This document shows, piece by piece, positions 48,695 to 58,065 of a DNA stretch of 64,000 bases. Every line of letters starts with the position of its first letter. Position 1 is the stretch's first letter. This DNA comes from Burkholderia sp. S171 (lineage in GTDB: Bacteria > Pseudomonadota > Gammaproteobacteria > Burkholderiales > Burkholderiaceae). Below the pieces are notes generated by a model, which was given only the letters and a program-made list of their open reading frames with translations, did not search any database and was not told the DNA's origin. Location: assembly GCF_009766085.1 (NCBI RefSeq), contig NZ_LMUF01000047.1:295410-359409 (forward strand), given 5' to 3'. The position numbers were made by a program, and so were the translations under genes.

Positions 48695-49627
48695 CTAATT
48701 CGACGTCAGGTTGGCCGCAGTAAATGCAGAACGCAACCAGGTCTCAAACGTCGCCGCTGCTTGCGAGCTGGTTTTATACCCTCTCGATCGCACCAGGTAA
48801 TAGGACGTCACTTCTATGCTGAACTGAGCGTCATTGAACGGCGCAATAAGCCGGCCGTCGTTCAATTCTTCCGCCGCTAGTAACTCGCTTTCGAGTACGA
48901 CGCCCAGACCATCGACTGCGGCCTCGATCGCCATGACCGACCGATCGAGCCAGAGTTCGTTGTCCGGCCGGACTTCCTCGCCACAGACCCGCCGGAAGTA
49001 CTCCGACCACGTCAACCCATTGGACGAGTGGATCAAGGTCGCGCGCAAGAGGTCCTGTGGCGTGTGCAGGGCGAGCGTGGCGGCCAGGGCGGGGCTGCAC
49101 AACGGGCGCAGTCGCTCTAGCAGCAAGGGCTCGACATCGAGTTTTGAAGTGTTCGGATGCCCGTACGCGATCGCGATATCGAATCGGCTTGTCTCCAGGT
49201 CATCGTGATCTGACAGCGTGGACAACCGGATCCTGACCTCCGGATTGGCGCGCAGGAATTCCGGAAGCCTGGGTTGCAGCCACTTGGCGGCGAAACTTGG
49301 ACCCGATGCGACTACCAGATAGCCACGCTGCGACTGCGGCGCGACCAGGTTGGTGGCTTCGGCGATCACGCCGAACGCGCGTTCAAGCTCGCGGGCGTAA
49401 GTGCGCCCCGCGGCCGTTAACGCGGCTCGCCCCGGATGCCGTTGAAACAACGGCACGCCGAGGAAATCCTCGAGTTGCTGGATGTGATGACTGACCGCCG
49501 ACGGTGTGACAGCAAGCTCTTCCGCGCCAAGCGCGAAGCTTCCCCGTCGTGCCGCGGCTTCGAACGCAAGGAGTGCCTTGAGCGGCGGCAAGCGTGATTT
49601 CGTGGTGCTTCTACTTGATGAGCTCAT
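48695..49627 (-). CDS. LysR-family regulator, GcvA-like, possible dgdR counterpart
   Basis: A 310-residue LysR regulator of the GcvA subgroup (SRLPPLKALLAFEAAARRGSF, LAVTPSAVSHHIQQLEDFLGVPLFQRHPG; effector domain from about residue 105). It is divergent from the dialkylglycine decarboxylase-like gene at 49835. In Burkholderia cepacia, dgdA is likewise controlled by a divergent LysR-type repressor, DgdR, so this is a good candidate counterpart, though orthology was not tested. Confidence 0.88.
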   Translation of the reverse strand: MSSSSRSTTKSRLPPLKALLAFEAAARRGSFALGAEELAVTPSAVSHHIQQLEDFLGVPLFQRHPGRAALTAAGRTYARELERAFGVIAEATNLVAPQSQRGYLVVASGPSFAAKWLQPRLPEFLRANPEVRIRLSTLSDHDDLETSRFDIAIAYGHPNTSKLDVEPLLLERLRPLCSPALAATLALHTPQDLLRATLIHSSNGLTWSEYFRRVCGEEVRPDNELWLDRSVMAIEAAVDGLGVVLESELLAAEELNDGRLIAPFNDAQFSIEVTSYYLVRSRGYKTSSQAAATFETWLRSAFTAANLTSN

Positions 49628-49834
49628 TTGACGGGGTGCTGAGTTATATGCGTTGGCGCTGACATTTTCGCCTACCTATGATCTTTTCTGACGGCCGCCA
49701 ACCAAAGCAAGCGGTATGCCAAATAGTGCACGTCAACGAGCATGGCGCGGTGGCGGCCGTTCGATGATGTCACGCAACCCACGTTATGCGGCTAGAGACC
49801 AGAGCAGCCGCATGACGAGCCAACGGAGTGAACG

Positions 49835-51157
49835 ATGAAAGAAGGACTTCTGCAAGCATCCAGGGACTTTTTGGTCAGATACGGCGGCGACGCTTTCCCG
49901 AACCTGTTCACGTCTGCCAAGGGCACTATCGTAAAGGATAGCAACGGACGCGAGTACCTGGACTTCACCTCAGGGCAGATGTGCGCCACGATCGGGCACA
50001 ACCATCCTGCGATTGTCGAAGCCGTTCACCGGGCGGGCGAGAAGGCGTTCCACATGTTCAGCGGCATGATCCCCGAGGTCGTGGCCGAACTCGGGCAGAC
50101 ACTTGCACGCGACTGGTTGCCCGGCGACATCAAGAAGACGATCTTCATCAATACCGGTTCCGAGGCCACCGAGGTCGCGTTGCGCATGGCCAAGATGTAC
50201 ACCGACGGCTATGAGGTCCTGGCGCTGGGTGGCTCTTGGCACGGCATCACGGGCGGCGCGAGTACGGTGTCCTTCGCGAGCGACCGCAAGGGGTATGGCG
50301 TCCCCGCACCCGGCGTGTTCCTGATTCCCGAGCCTAATTCGTATCGCCCGTACATCCAGGCGGCGACGCCGGAAGAAGCGGCGCTGGCAAACCTGAACCT
50401 GGCGTTGAAGATGTTCGACATGCAGTCGAGCGGGCGCGGGGCGGCGATCATTGTCGAGCCCGTCATCAGCGCAGGGGGCGTCCTGGTGCCGCCGAAGTCG
50501 TTCATGCAGGCACTCAGAAAGGCGGCGGACGACCGGGGCATGCTGCTCATTTTCGATGAAGCGCAAACTGCGTTTGGACGGATCGGAACGCGTACCGGAT
50601 CCGAATTCTTCGGTGTCGTCCCCGACATCATGACCATGTCAAAAACGCTCGGTGGCGGCTTACCGCTTGCCGCGGTATCGACGACCGCAAAGATCGAAGA
50701 AGTCCTCCACCAGAAGCACTTCACGTTTTACACCAGTCACGTTTCGGACCCGCTCACAGCGGAAGTTGGACTGGCAGTGTTGAAGGTGATCAAGGAAGAA
50801 AACCTCATTGCGCGCGCTAATGAAATGGGGGGCTACCTGCGCCGACGCTTCGAAGAATTGCAGCAGCGCTATGAGGTGATCGGCGACATCCGTGGCGCGG
50901 GCCTCCTGCTTGGCGTTGAACTGGTGACCGACCGGGCATCGCGCACTCCGGCTCACGAGCTCGGCGCAATGACGACCCGGAAATGCTTTGAAAACGGTCT
51001 GAGCATGAACATTCGCCGTCGTCCGGAACGCGGCTCCGTGTGGCGCATTGCGCCTCCGCTGACGGTTTCAACGGACGAGATCGATCGCGCGGTGGATATC
51101 CTCGACAAGGCATTGCGCGACAGTCTCGACGAAACAGCCGTTGCGAAAGCCGCCTGA
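49835..51157 (+). CDS. dgdA: 2,2-dialkylglycine decarboxylase-like aminotransferase
   Basis: A 440-residue PLP enzyme of aminotransferase class III. It matches Burkholderia cepacia dialkylglycine decarboxylase closely: LVRYGG, LDFTSGQM, SWHGITG, MLLIFDEAQTAFGR, TMSKTLGGGLPLAA and THVSDPL-like SHVSDPL. The active-site residues specific to that enzyme are present: Gln48, Trp135, the PLP lysine Lys270 and the carboxylate-binding Arg404 (Gln52, Trp138, Lys272, Arg406 there). It should decarboxylate 2,2-dialkylglycines such as 2-aminoisobutyrate and pass the amino group to pyruvate. A neighbouring ABC importer could supply the substrate. A different bulky amino acid is possible. Confidence 0.82.
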   Translation: MKEGLLQASRDFLVRYGGDAFPNLFTSAKGTIVKDSNGREYLDFTSGQMCATIGHNHPAIVEAVHRAGEKAFHMFSGMIPEVVAELGQTLARDWLPGDIKKTIFINTGSEATEVALRMAKMYTDGYEVLALGGSWHGITGGASTVSFASDRKGYGVPAPGVFLIPEPNSYRPYIQAATPEEAALANLNLALKMFDMQSSGRGAAIIVEPVISAGGVLVPPKSFMQALRKAADDRGMLLIFDEAQTAFGRIGTRTGSEFFGVVPDIMTMSKTLGGGLPLAAVSTTAKIEEVLHQKHFTFYTSHVSDPLTAEVGLAVLKVIKEENLIARANEMGGYLRRRFEELQQRYEVIGDIRGAGLLLGVELVTDRASRTPAHELGAMTTRKCFENGLSMNIRRRPERGSVWRIAPPLTVSTDEIDRAVDILDKALRDSLDETAVAKAA

Positions 51158-51160
51158 CAT

Positions 51161-51196
51161 CGGGCTTGAGTACGGGCTTGAGTACGGGTATGGGTA
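51161..51196. repeat. 12-bp repeat between dgdA and the binding-protein gene
   Basis: CGGGCTTGAGTA occurs at 51161 and 51173 with a variant (CGGGTATGGGTA) at 51185, directly after the dgdA stop codon. Confidence 0.85.
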
Positions 51197-51227
51197 CGGA
51201 ACGGATTTTTTTAACATTGAGGAAACC

Positions 51228-52136
51228 ATGAAGCACATTGCGGCGAGACATTGGCTGTTCATTGCGGCCATTAGTGGGTTTGGACTTACTGCTCCCGCAG
51301 CGCACGCGGAAAGTTCAACGCTGGAAAAAATCCGTTCCTCCAATACGCTAACGCTTGGCTATCGCGAGTCATCGATTCCATTTTCTTTTCTTGGCGCCGA
51401 GCAAAAACCGGTCGGCTTCTCGCTCGACCTGTGCGCGGCAATCGCGGAAAAAGTTAAGGCGGATCTGAAGTTGCCGAAGCTGAACGTGGCTTATCTGGCG
51501 GTTAGCGCAGCTAACCGAATACCGCTCCTGCAAAACGGCACGATCGACATTGAATGCGGCAGCACGACCAACACAGCCGAACGCCAGCAGCAGGTCGGAT
51601 TTTCGGTCGCCACCTTCGCGGGCGGGCCGACCTGGCTTACCACGGCATCGTCGGGAATTACCGATGTGAAAGGGCTTCAAGGCAAGACCGTCGTACTGAC
51701 GCAGGGGTCGCTTAACCTGGGTCTTGCCATGAAGATCAATAGCGATCTCAAGCTCAATATGACGATCCTTCAATCGAAGGAACAAGCCGAGTCGCTCTTA
51801 TTGCTGCGCACAGGACGCGCGTCGGCATGGTTCGAAGACAACATTCTGGAAGCCGGTCTTGTAGCCGGATCGCCTGACCCCAAGACATTCCGCTATCTGC
51901 CGGATGCAAGCGCCCAGGTCTATTACTACGGCCTGATGATTCCGAAGAATGATCCGGGATTCAAGTCGCTGGTAGACGGTGCTCTAAGTGCGCAAATGGC
52001 GTCCGGGGAATTCGCAAAGACTTATGCCAAGTGGTTCACGCAACCTATTCCACCCCACGGACAGAACCTTTCGCTGCCGATGAACGAAGCGCTCAAGGCA
52101 CGAGTGGCAGCGCCTAGCGACGCTCTTACGCAGTAG
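51228..52136 (+). CDS. Periplasmic amino-acid-binding protein, GltI-type
   Basis: A 302-residue secreted binding protein of the glutamate/aspartate class: signal peptide (about residues 1-26, HAESS), then TLEKIRSSNTLTLGYRESSIPFSF, GFSLDLCAAIAEKV, LLQNGTIDIECGSTTNTAERQQQVGFS and ASAWFEDNILEAGL. The length and SGTTNT-like motif fit GltI. The ATG at 51228 has TTGAGGA upstream; the open frame starting inside dgdA is not used. It follows dgdA by 70 bases, so this transporter may import the decarboxylase substrate. Confidence 0.87.
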   Translation: MKHIAARHWLFIAAISGFGLTAPAAHAESSTLEKIRSSNTLTLGYRESSIPFSFLGAEQKPVGFSLDLCAAIAEKVKADLKLPKLNVAYLAVSAANRIPLLQNGTIDIECGSTTNTAERQQQVGFSVATFAGGPTWLTTASSGITDVKGLQGKTVVLTQGSLNLGLAMKINSDLKLNMTILQSKEQAESLLLLRTGRASAWFEDNILEAGLVAGSPDPKTFRYLPDASAQVYYYGLMIPKNDPGFKSLVDGALSAQMASGEFAKTYAKWFTQPIPPHGQNLSLPMNEALKARVAAPSDALTQ

Positions 52137-52295
52137 TACTTTCGCGGTCTGTTTATGGAGCGTCCCCGGGTACCGGCCGATTGAAAATCGGTACGTGCTG
52201 GTTGGATCGCTACGATCAAACAAGGACATCGCCGATGTCGTCGTCTTGACGATGCGGCGCCCTTTCACGCGCGCCTTTTCAGTGAACGAAAAACA

Positions 52296-53024
52296 ATGCA
52301 AGTTCTCTTTGACCAGACAGCGGAAGGCGGCACCTACCTGAGTTGGCTGATGTCCGGCTTATGCTGGACGTTGCTCCTATGGTTTGTTTCCGGCGTATTC
52401 GCGTTCGCAATCGGTATAAGCGTGGGTGCAGCGAGAACGGTCCGCTATCTGCCATTGCGAATTGCCGCGCGGATTTATGTTCAAGTGTTCCGCAATGTCC
52501 CGCTGCTCGTGCAAGTATTCCTTTGGTACTTCGTCCTGCCGGAGGTGATCCCCACCGCATGGGGAAACTCAATCAAGCAGATCGCGCCACCGTGGGCCAG
52601 CTTTTATCCGGCTGTAGCAGGGCTTAGCCTGTACACGGCATCGCGTATTGCAGAGCAAGTTCGTGCCGGTATCAATGCGCTCTCCGATGGCCAGAAAAAA
52701 GCGGCCGACGCGCTCGGCCTGTCCACCTTCCAAACCTACCTGCTGATCTTGTTGCCGCAGTCCCTTCGCATCACCATTCCGACGCTAACCAGCGAAGCAC
52801 TTGGCCTCCTTAAAAATACGTCGGTGGCGTTGACGATCGGTTTGCTTGAGATCACCGCCCGAGCGGAACAGATCAACGAATTCACGTTCAGGACGTTCGA
52901 CGCCTTCGCGAGTGCAACGGTTCTGTACCTGTTGATCGCACTCGTGTTGCACCAAGTCGCATTCCAGGCGGAGCGGATGCTCCGCATTCCTGGTGTGAGC
53001 CAAAACAACGCGGTTAGAAAGTAG
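52296..53024 (+). CDS. Amino-acid ABC transporter permease, GltJ-type
   Basis: A 242-residue inner-membrane permease of the HisMQ/GltJ class. About five helices and the EAA loop (GINALSDGQKKAADALGLSTFQTYLLILLPQS, about residues 127-158). PLLVQVFLWYFVLPE is the typical second-helix region. The binding-protein gene ends 159 bases upstream and the second permease starts 8 bases downstream. Confidence 0.9.
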   Translation: MQVLFDQTAEGGTYLSWLMSGLCWTLLLWFVSGVFAFAIGISVGAARTVRYLPLRIAARIYVQVFRNVPLLVQVFLWYFVLPEVIPTAWGNSIKQIAPPWASFYPAVAGLSLYTASRIAEQVRAGINALSDGQKKAADALGLSTFQTYLLILLPQSLRITIPTLTSEALGLLKNTSVALTIGLLEITARAEQINEFTFRTFDAFASATVLYLLIALVLHQVAFQAERMLRIPGVSQNNAVRK

Positions 53025-53032
53025 GGGGCGTC

Positions 53033-53767
53033 ATGTCTTTCGATTTCGCGGCTGTGGTCAACGCCACCCCGTACCTGCTGCAGGGACTTTTGTTCTCGGT
53101 CGAACTGACGCTGGCGGCCATGATTGGTGGAATGCTGTTAGGGACGTTCATGGCAATCATCAGGCACATGGATGTGCCCGTTGCGGCCGGGGCTATTCGC
53201 GCCTACGTCACCCTGATGCGTTCCATTCCCCTGATCCTCGTGCTCTTCTGGTTCTTCTTCCTGGTTCCGCTGCTATTGGGTCACTTGACGCCAGCGGGCC
53301 GTTCGATTCCGCTCGGCCCGAAATTCACCGCTTGCATCACCTTCACCCTTTTTGAATCCGCCTACTACGCGGAGATAGTGCGTGCCGGGCTCAAGGCCAT
53401 CGACAAAGGGCAATATGAAGGTGCGAAGGCGCTGGGTCTTTCCAGCTTGACCATGTATTGGCGCGTTGTCGTGCCCCAGGTCTTGCGGGTCACTGCGCCA
53501 ATCATCGTGTCGCAGACAATCATCCTGTTTCAGGACACCGCGCTGGTGTACGTACTGTCACTCACTGACTTCTTTGGTGCGGCAGCAAAGATCGCTCAAC
53601 GCGATTCGAAACTGGTGGAATTCTATTCGACGGTCGCGGTCGTCTATCTGATCATTTGCTCGATGGGGTCTGAGCTGTCCGAGCGTTTCCGGAAGAAACA
53701 AGGGTACCGCTCACCGAGCGGCAGGCTCGAACGCGCCAAGCGCATGTTCGGCCTTGCCCGTCCCTAA
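53033..53767 (+). CDS. Amino-acid ABC transporter permease, GltK-type
   Basis: A 244-residue inner-membrane permease that pairs with the GltJ-type protein. EAA loop [31 protein letters not shown] (about residues 118-148) and [29 protein letters not shown] sequence precedes the ATG. The ATPase gene follows after 26 bases. Confidence 0.9.
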   Translation: MSFDFAAVVNATPYLLQGLLFSVELTLAAMIGGMLLGTFMAIIRHMDVPVAAGAIRAYVTLMRSIPLILVLFWFFFLVPLLLGHLTPAGRSIPLGPKFTACITFTLFESAYYAEIVRAGLKAIDKGQYEGAKALGLSSLTMYWRVVVPQVLRVTAPIIVSQTIILFQDTALVYVLSLTDFFGAAAKIAQRDSKLVEFYSTVAVVYLIICSMGSELSERFRKKQGYRSPSGRLERAKRMFGLARP

Positions 53768-53793
53768 ACAATCGTTACCTTCAAGGTCTGATC

Positions 53794-54567
53794 ATGGATG
53801 ACGCGTTTTCGGCTCGCAATGAAATCCTTCGAATAGAAGGGCTCGAGAAAAACTATGGAGCGCTTCCCGTTCTGAAGGGCATCGACCTTCGTGTCAATAA
53901 AGGAGAACGAATCGTTATATGCGGCCCATCGGGTTCGGGAAAATCGACGCTGATCAGGTGTATCAACGGGTTGGAAACATTCAAGTCCGGAACTGTCTGT
54001 GTCACCGATGTACGTAGCGGCGACCATCTGACGCTGCTCAAGGATATTCGTCGCGAAGTAGGGATGGTCTTTCAGAGTTTCAACCTGTTCCCGCATTTGT
54101 CGGTACTTGAAAACTGCATGCTGGCGCCCATCAAAGTGCGCGGTGTCAAGAGGGCTGAGGCGAGAGAAAGAGCACTCTATTTTCTGCAAAAAGTCCGCGT
54201 GCTGGATCAGGCCCACAAGTACCCCGGGCAGTTATCCGGAGGCCAACAGCAACGGGTCGCCATAGCGCGTGCGCTGTGCATGCAGCCGTCCGTCATGCTC
54301 TTCGATGAACCAACTTCTGCTCTGGACCCCGAAGTCGTGCAGGAGGTCTTGGCTACCATGGTCGGCCTCGCAAAGGAAGGCATGACGATGCTTTGCGTCA
54401 CGCACGAAATGGGGTTCGCGCGAGAAGTCGCTGACCGCGTCATCTTGATCGATGGAGGGAGGATTGTTGAAGAGGCCGCGCCCGACCAGTTTTTCGACGC
54501 ACCTCAACATGAACGCACGCGGGCGTTCCTTGGGCGTGTGCTTCGTGGACATCCTGAAGTTGCATGA
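53794..54567 (+). CDS. Amino-acid ABC transporter ATP-binding protein, GltL-type
   Basis: A 257-residue ATPase: Walker [10 protein letters not shown] (about residues 44-52), Q-loop [11 protein letters not shown], signature [15 protein letters not shown], Walker [14 protein letters not shown], and H-loop [12 protein letters not shown]. Complete and typical of polar amino-acid importers (GltL/GlnQ/HisP). It ends the dgdA-transporter cluster. Confidence 0.93.
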   Translation: MDDAFSARNEILRIEGLEKNYGALPVLKGIDLRVNKGERIVICGPSGSGKSTLIRCINGLETFKSGTVCVTDVRSGDHLTLLKDIRREVGMVFQSFNLFPHLSVLENCMLAPIKVRGVKRAEARERALYFLQKVRVLDQAHKYPGQLSGGQQQRVAIARALCMQPSVMLFDEPTSALDPEVVQEVLATMVGLAKEGMTMLCVTHEMGFAREVADRVILIDGGRIVEEAAPDQFFDAPQHERTRAFLGRVLRGHPEVA

Positions 54568-54616
54568 GGATGGGCTGCGTGACGTCGTGCGGAGCGACGC
54601 CGCATCTTGATACCAC

Positions 54617-55047
54617 TTAGCCCGCAGAATAAGGCTCGATCAAGTCGGCGAAGCGATCGGCGAGTGTCTTTCTTGCCCGTGCAGGCCATATCGCGCTGAG
54701 TTCGAAGCGCGGCAGCGTGGCGCCATCGACTATCTCGCACAGTCTCACTGCGCTAAATTGCAACGACCGAACCGAATGCGGCAGTAGCGACACGCCGCAT
54801 CCCGCAGCCCCTGCGGAAACCAGACCAGCCCGTGCGGCGCGAGTTGGCGCAACGACACCTTCGCACCCGCCGCCAGCGGAAACGTCTCCGGCAACACGGC
54901 GATCAAGGGTTCGCGCGCGATCAATTTTTCGCGCATCTTGCCCGCGACCGCCACCGGCGTATGCAGCTAGCCGATATCGATTTCACCTTTCTCCAACGCG
55001 CTGGCCTGCTCGGCATTGCTCATCGCACGCGGCAGCACCTCGAACAT
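54617..55047 (-). pseudogene. Remnant of a LysR-family regulator (effector domain)
   Basis: Fragments of a LysR effector domain in two frames on the minus strand. MFEVLPRAMSNAEQASALEK and GEIDIG are followed by an in-frame TAG. The frame then resumes (LHTPVAVAGKMREKLIAREPLIAVLP ... LVWFPQG), shifts frame near 54790, and continues as VSLLPHSVRSLQFSAVRLCEIV to a natural-looking C terminus (LADRFADLIEPYSAG) at 54617. The helix-turn-helix half is missing. One stop plus at least one frameshift means it is not functional. Confidence 0.8.
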
Positions 55048-55137
55048 CCTTGATGGGCAGAGGGGGGTTTTTCTCAAGCGATGCGGCTGCCGGCTGCGCT
55101 GTAGAATCTCGTTTTTTATTCGGCCTGATACAACGTC

Positions 55138-55518
55138 ATGCACGACACCGATCCAGCTCAGTCAGAACGTCTTTTCTCCTATGGCACGTTGCAGCTCGAG
55201 CCGGTTCAGCTAGCGACGTTTGGGCGCAAGCTTGCCGGCCTCGCGGACGAAATGCCGGGGTACGCCCTCGACATGCTGAAAATCGAAGATCCCGCCGTTG
55301 TTGCGACAAGCGGAAAAACACACCATCCCGTTGTCACCTACAGCGGCCAGGCGAGCGACAAGGTCAGCGGTACGGTCTTCGCCATCACGGCTGAAGAGCT
55401 CCAGCATGCGGACGATTACGAAGTGGCCGCTTATCGGCGCGACCGGGTCGTGCTTGCATCCGGTATGGCAGCGTGGGTCTACGTTGATGCAAGGTCAGCC
55501 AAGCCGGCTCCTGTCTGA
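55138..55518 (+). CDS. Gamma-glutamylcyclotransferase-like protein
   Basis: A 126-residue cytoplasmic protein of the gamma-glutamylcyclotransferase/AIG2 fold: RLFSYGTLQLEPVQLATFGRKL (substrate-binding YGTL loop, residues 15-18), MPGYALDML and the likely catalytic glutamate in DDYEVAAYRRDRV. The length matches the GGACT branch. It may act on gamma-glutamyl peptides or amines; no partner is evident. It is convergent with the gene at 55537, with only 18 bases between. Confidence 0.82.
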   Translation: MHDTDPAQSERLFSYGTLQLEPVQLATFGRKLAGLADEMPGYALDMLKIEDPAVVATSGKTHHPVVTYSGQASDKVSGTVFAITAEELQHADDYEVAAYRRDRVVLASGMAAWVYVDARSAKPAPV

Positions 55519-55536
55519 GTTTCCCCTGTGGCTATA

Positions 55537-56256
55537 TCAGCTAAAACTCAACTGACCGAAGTCGAGGGATACGAGAAGCGGCTCAGGCACCTTCTGCATG
55601 TTTTCGTCATAGGCATAGATGCGCCGCTTGGTCGGCATCTTGATACCCTGGAAATCGACGTAATCGCTGACATAGTTAGCGCCGGTTGCGCCACCCAGAA
55701 TGTCGACGGTGTAGTCGTGGCGCCGCATCAACCCATCCGGGCCGAAATGGGTGATCTGCGTCCGGGTGTGGCTATGAATATCAGTGGGGAACGTCACCTT
55801 GAGTCGGCGCCATTCTTCGCCATTCTCATGCCACGGCTCGATCTCTTCGCTCTCGAACCCGGAATACGTATAGAGGAAGGGCGACGTCAGATAGGTCCAT
55901 AACGCCTCGCTCGCGAAGTAGGTGACGTGGAACTTGTCCCACGGCGTTTCCTGGACGTGACCGGCGTAGGCAGCCTCAGGGTCGGCGCGGCTTTCGAGCA
56001 CCGTGCCGTCCAGCTTTTCTATCGACACCCGGCCTGGAACAAACACGCTGCGCTGACCGTCTGCCAAGAAAGGCGTGATCGTCAGCAGCTGCTGATGCGT
56101 GTCGATCTCGAAGACTTTGTCATTGAGCAGACCGGGCTGCTGCTTTAAATGCCAGATCGCGCCGTCGACCGAGAGCTCGGCCTTGAGTTGGCTAAACGCG
56201 TTCCAACGATCCAGACCACCGTGGGCGTCGATGGCAAAGGCGAGCAGGTCGTTCAT
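55537..56256 (-). CDS. Conserved protein of unknown function, lipoprotein-carrier-like beta fold
   Basis: A 239-residue protein without signal peptide. Alternating beta-strand pattern with conserved-looking blocks: FAIDAHGGLDRWNAFSQLKAELS, VFVPGRVSIEKLDG, PWDKFHVTYFASEALWTYLTSPFLY, THFGPDGLMRRHDYTVDI and DFQGIKMPTKRRIYAYD. The FGPDGLMRRHDY pattern occurs in a widespread group of uncharacterised proteins with LolA/LppX-like curved sheets. The ATG at 56256 with CGGAGA upstream was chosen. A divergent LysR gene lies to the right. Confidence 0.7.
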   Translation of the reverse strand: MNDLLAFAIDAHGGLDRWNAFSQLKAELSVDGAIWHLKQQPGLLNDKVFEIDTHQQLLTITPFLADGQRSVFVPGRVSIEKLDGTVLESRADPEAAYAGHVQETPWDKFHVTYFASEALWTYLTSPFLYTYSGFESEEIEPWHENGEEWRRLKVTFPTDIHSHTRTQITHFGPDGLMRRHDYTVDILGGATGANYVSDYVDFQGIKMPTKRRIYAYDENMQKVPEPLLVSLDFGQLSFS

Positions 56257-56558
56257 GGTCAATCTCCGAGTGAAAAGAAACGACGCGTAAGACGGGGTGG
56301 GCTCGCGTTGTCGATGGACACAGGTTAAAGCGGTGATTCTCTAGCCGGTAGCCGGTCATTTTCGCTATGACTTATGTGGTTTACACATGGGTTCGAGAGA
56401 ACAGATTTATATGCCTCGCGCCCAGTAGTTTCGATAGGTCTGCGAGTGCGAAGAGACCGATAGCCGATGATTTCGGTTATCTTTTATGTCTTAGGCACAT
56501 TAATTACCTTGCTTCCCAAGGTCGCGCCGGCGCAGCTATCTCATTCCACGGGAATTTG

Positions 56559-57467
56559 ATGAAAGACATATTCGCGCTCAAGCTCTACACCCGCGTCGCC
56601 CGGCTTGGCAGCTTCTCGGCCGCCGCCCGCGAATGCGGACTTTCGCAATCACAGGCCTCGCGCATCATTGCCGAGCTCGAAGCAGGACTCGGCGCCCGGT
56701 TGCTTTCGCGCACCACGCGCGCGGTCGTGCCGACGGAAGCGGGGTCTGAATTCCTCGCCCGAATGGAGCCCATTCTGATCGCTCTCGACGAAGCGGAACA
56801 TAGCGTTCGCGAAGGGGGCGAACTGCGCGGGTCGCTGCGAATGAGCATGCCGACCAGCGTGGCAATTCGCGAAGTCATTCCGCGCCTTTCGACGTTTACC
56901 GCCAGGCATCCTCATCTGCAAATCCATCTTTTGCTTGAGGATCGCAGGCAGGATCTGGTTCGCGATGCGGTCGATGTCGCGATCCGTCTCGGCTCGCTGG
57001 CAGATTCGGGCGCAACAGCGAAACTTATTGCAACGATCCCTCGCCTGATCCTAGCGGCGCCGAGCTATCTTGAGCGCGCGGGTATACCGGTCACACCCGA
57101 CGATCTCGCGGCGCACCGCATAGTAGGCGGCCCCGCGGCATCCGTGCCTTCCGCGTGGAAGTTCGAGCGCAATGGCGAGATCGTGGTGGCGGAGATTCCG
57201 CCGCATTTCACGACGAACGAGAACGAAGGCGCCGTTGCTGCCGCGGTGGCCGGCTTTGGCATTACATCGACGACTGGATGGGCCTGCCGCCGTGAACTCG
57301 AAGACGGGTCTCTCGTCGCGCTGCTCACTGACTGGAAAACCGCTGATGTTCCCGTGCACGCCTATTTTCCGCTGGGCCGCGCTACACGCGCGGCGGGTCG
57401 CGCGGTGATCGAGCACTTGATCGCAGATCTCCGCGTGACGGAGGATGCCTCGCACTCCACATCGTGA
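56559..57467 (+). CDS. LysR-family regulator
   Basis: A 302-residue LysR regulator: MKDIFALKLYTRVARLGSFSAAARECGLSQSQASRIIAELEAGLG helix-turn-helix, then an effector domain (ELRGSLRMSMPTSVAIREVIPRL, VDVAIRLG, YFPLGRATRAAGRAVIEHL). The ATG at 56559 starts the conserved domain; the frame continues 64 codons upstream without similarity. It is divergent from the gene at 55537, its likely target. Confidence 0.9.
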   Translation: MKDIFALKLYTRVARLGSFSAAARECGLSQSQASRIIAELEAGLGARLLSRTTRAVVPTEAGSEFLARMEPILIALDEAEHSVREGGELRGSLRMSMPTSVAIREVIPRLSTFTARHPHLQIHLLLEDRRQDLVRDAVDVAIRLGSLADSGATAKLIATIPRLILAAPSYLERAGIPVTPDDLAAHRIVGGPAASVPSAWKFERNGEIVVAEIPPHFTTNENEGAVAAAVAGFGITSTTGWACRRELEDGSLVALLTDWKTADVPVHAYFPLGRATRAAGRAVIEHLIADLRVTEDASHSTS

Positions 57468-57692
57468 TGGACGGAACGAGCTGAACTTGAACACAAGATC
57501 GCGATGGCATTCGAGGCCACGGTGCTCGCTTGTACATTCGCCTGAACCATGTCAATCTATTTCCCATTCGCCGCACCACCGCGAGCCGTGTCACGCGAGC
57601 CGTTCGTCCCAGGGCCAATACAAGAAGAAAAAAGCGCTGTCGGACGTGGTCGCCCTTTCATTAAGGTGCTTCATTAATAGACGGAGTCAGCC

Positions 57693-57995
57693 ATGTCTAT
57701 TGTTGCCATTGATGGTGTTCGTTGGACCAATGATCGCGTTACCCACGTACGCTGGGGCAGCATCGACGAATTGACGGCCAATTGGACGTCGGTACCCAAA
57801 GTCGTGGACGTGGACCGCGTGGTGAAAGTCCTGGAGAAAGGAGAGCTGGTGCGCACGGTGTTCAAGCTCGGGGGGCGAAGCTATCTGGGTCCTCAGGTTA
57901 GCTCTATCCCTTACGCTAACGGGCACATTGGTATTGAAACCTCTTTCGAAGAGGGTCGGATTGAAAAAACGTTGGAAGATCTGCCAACTGTTTAA
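57693..57995 (+). CDS. Small conserved-looking protein of unknown function
   Basis: A 100-residue cytoplasmic protein with strands around residues 3-20 and 43-60 (VDVDRVVKVLEKGELVRTVFKLGGR). It is weakly reminiscent of DUF3892-type small proteins, but not close enough to assign. A GGAGTC site lies 9 bases upstream of the ATG. It stands alone on the plus strand. Confidence 0.55.
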   Translation: MSIVAIDGVRWTNDRVTHVRWGSIDELTANWTSVPKVVDVDRVVKVLEKGELVRTVFKLGGRSYLGPQVSSIPYANGHIGIETSFEEGRIEKTLEDLPTV

Positions 57996-58065
57996 TCGAT
58001 TCGATTGACTTCGTTCCACACTTCCGCAGCGCGGGAGCGAGCTTGACCAAGGCTGCCCATTGCAG

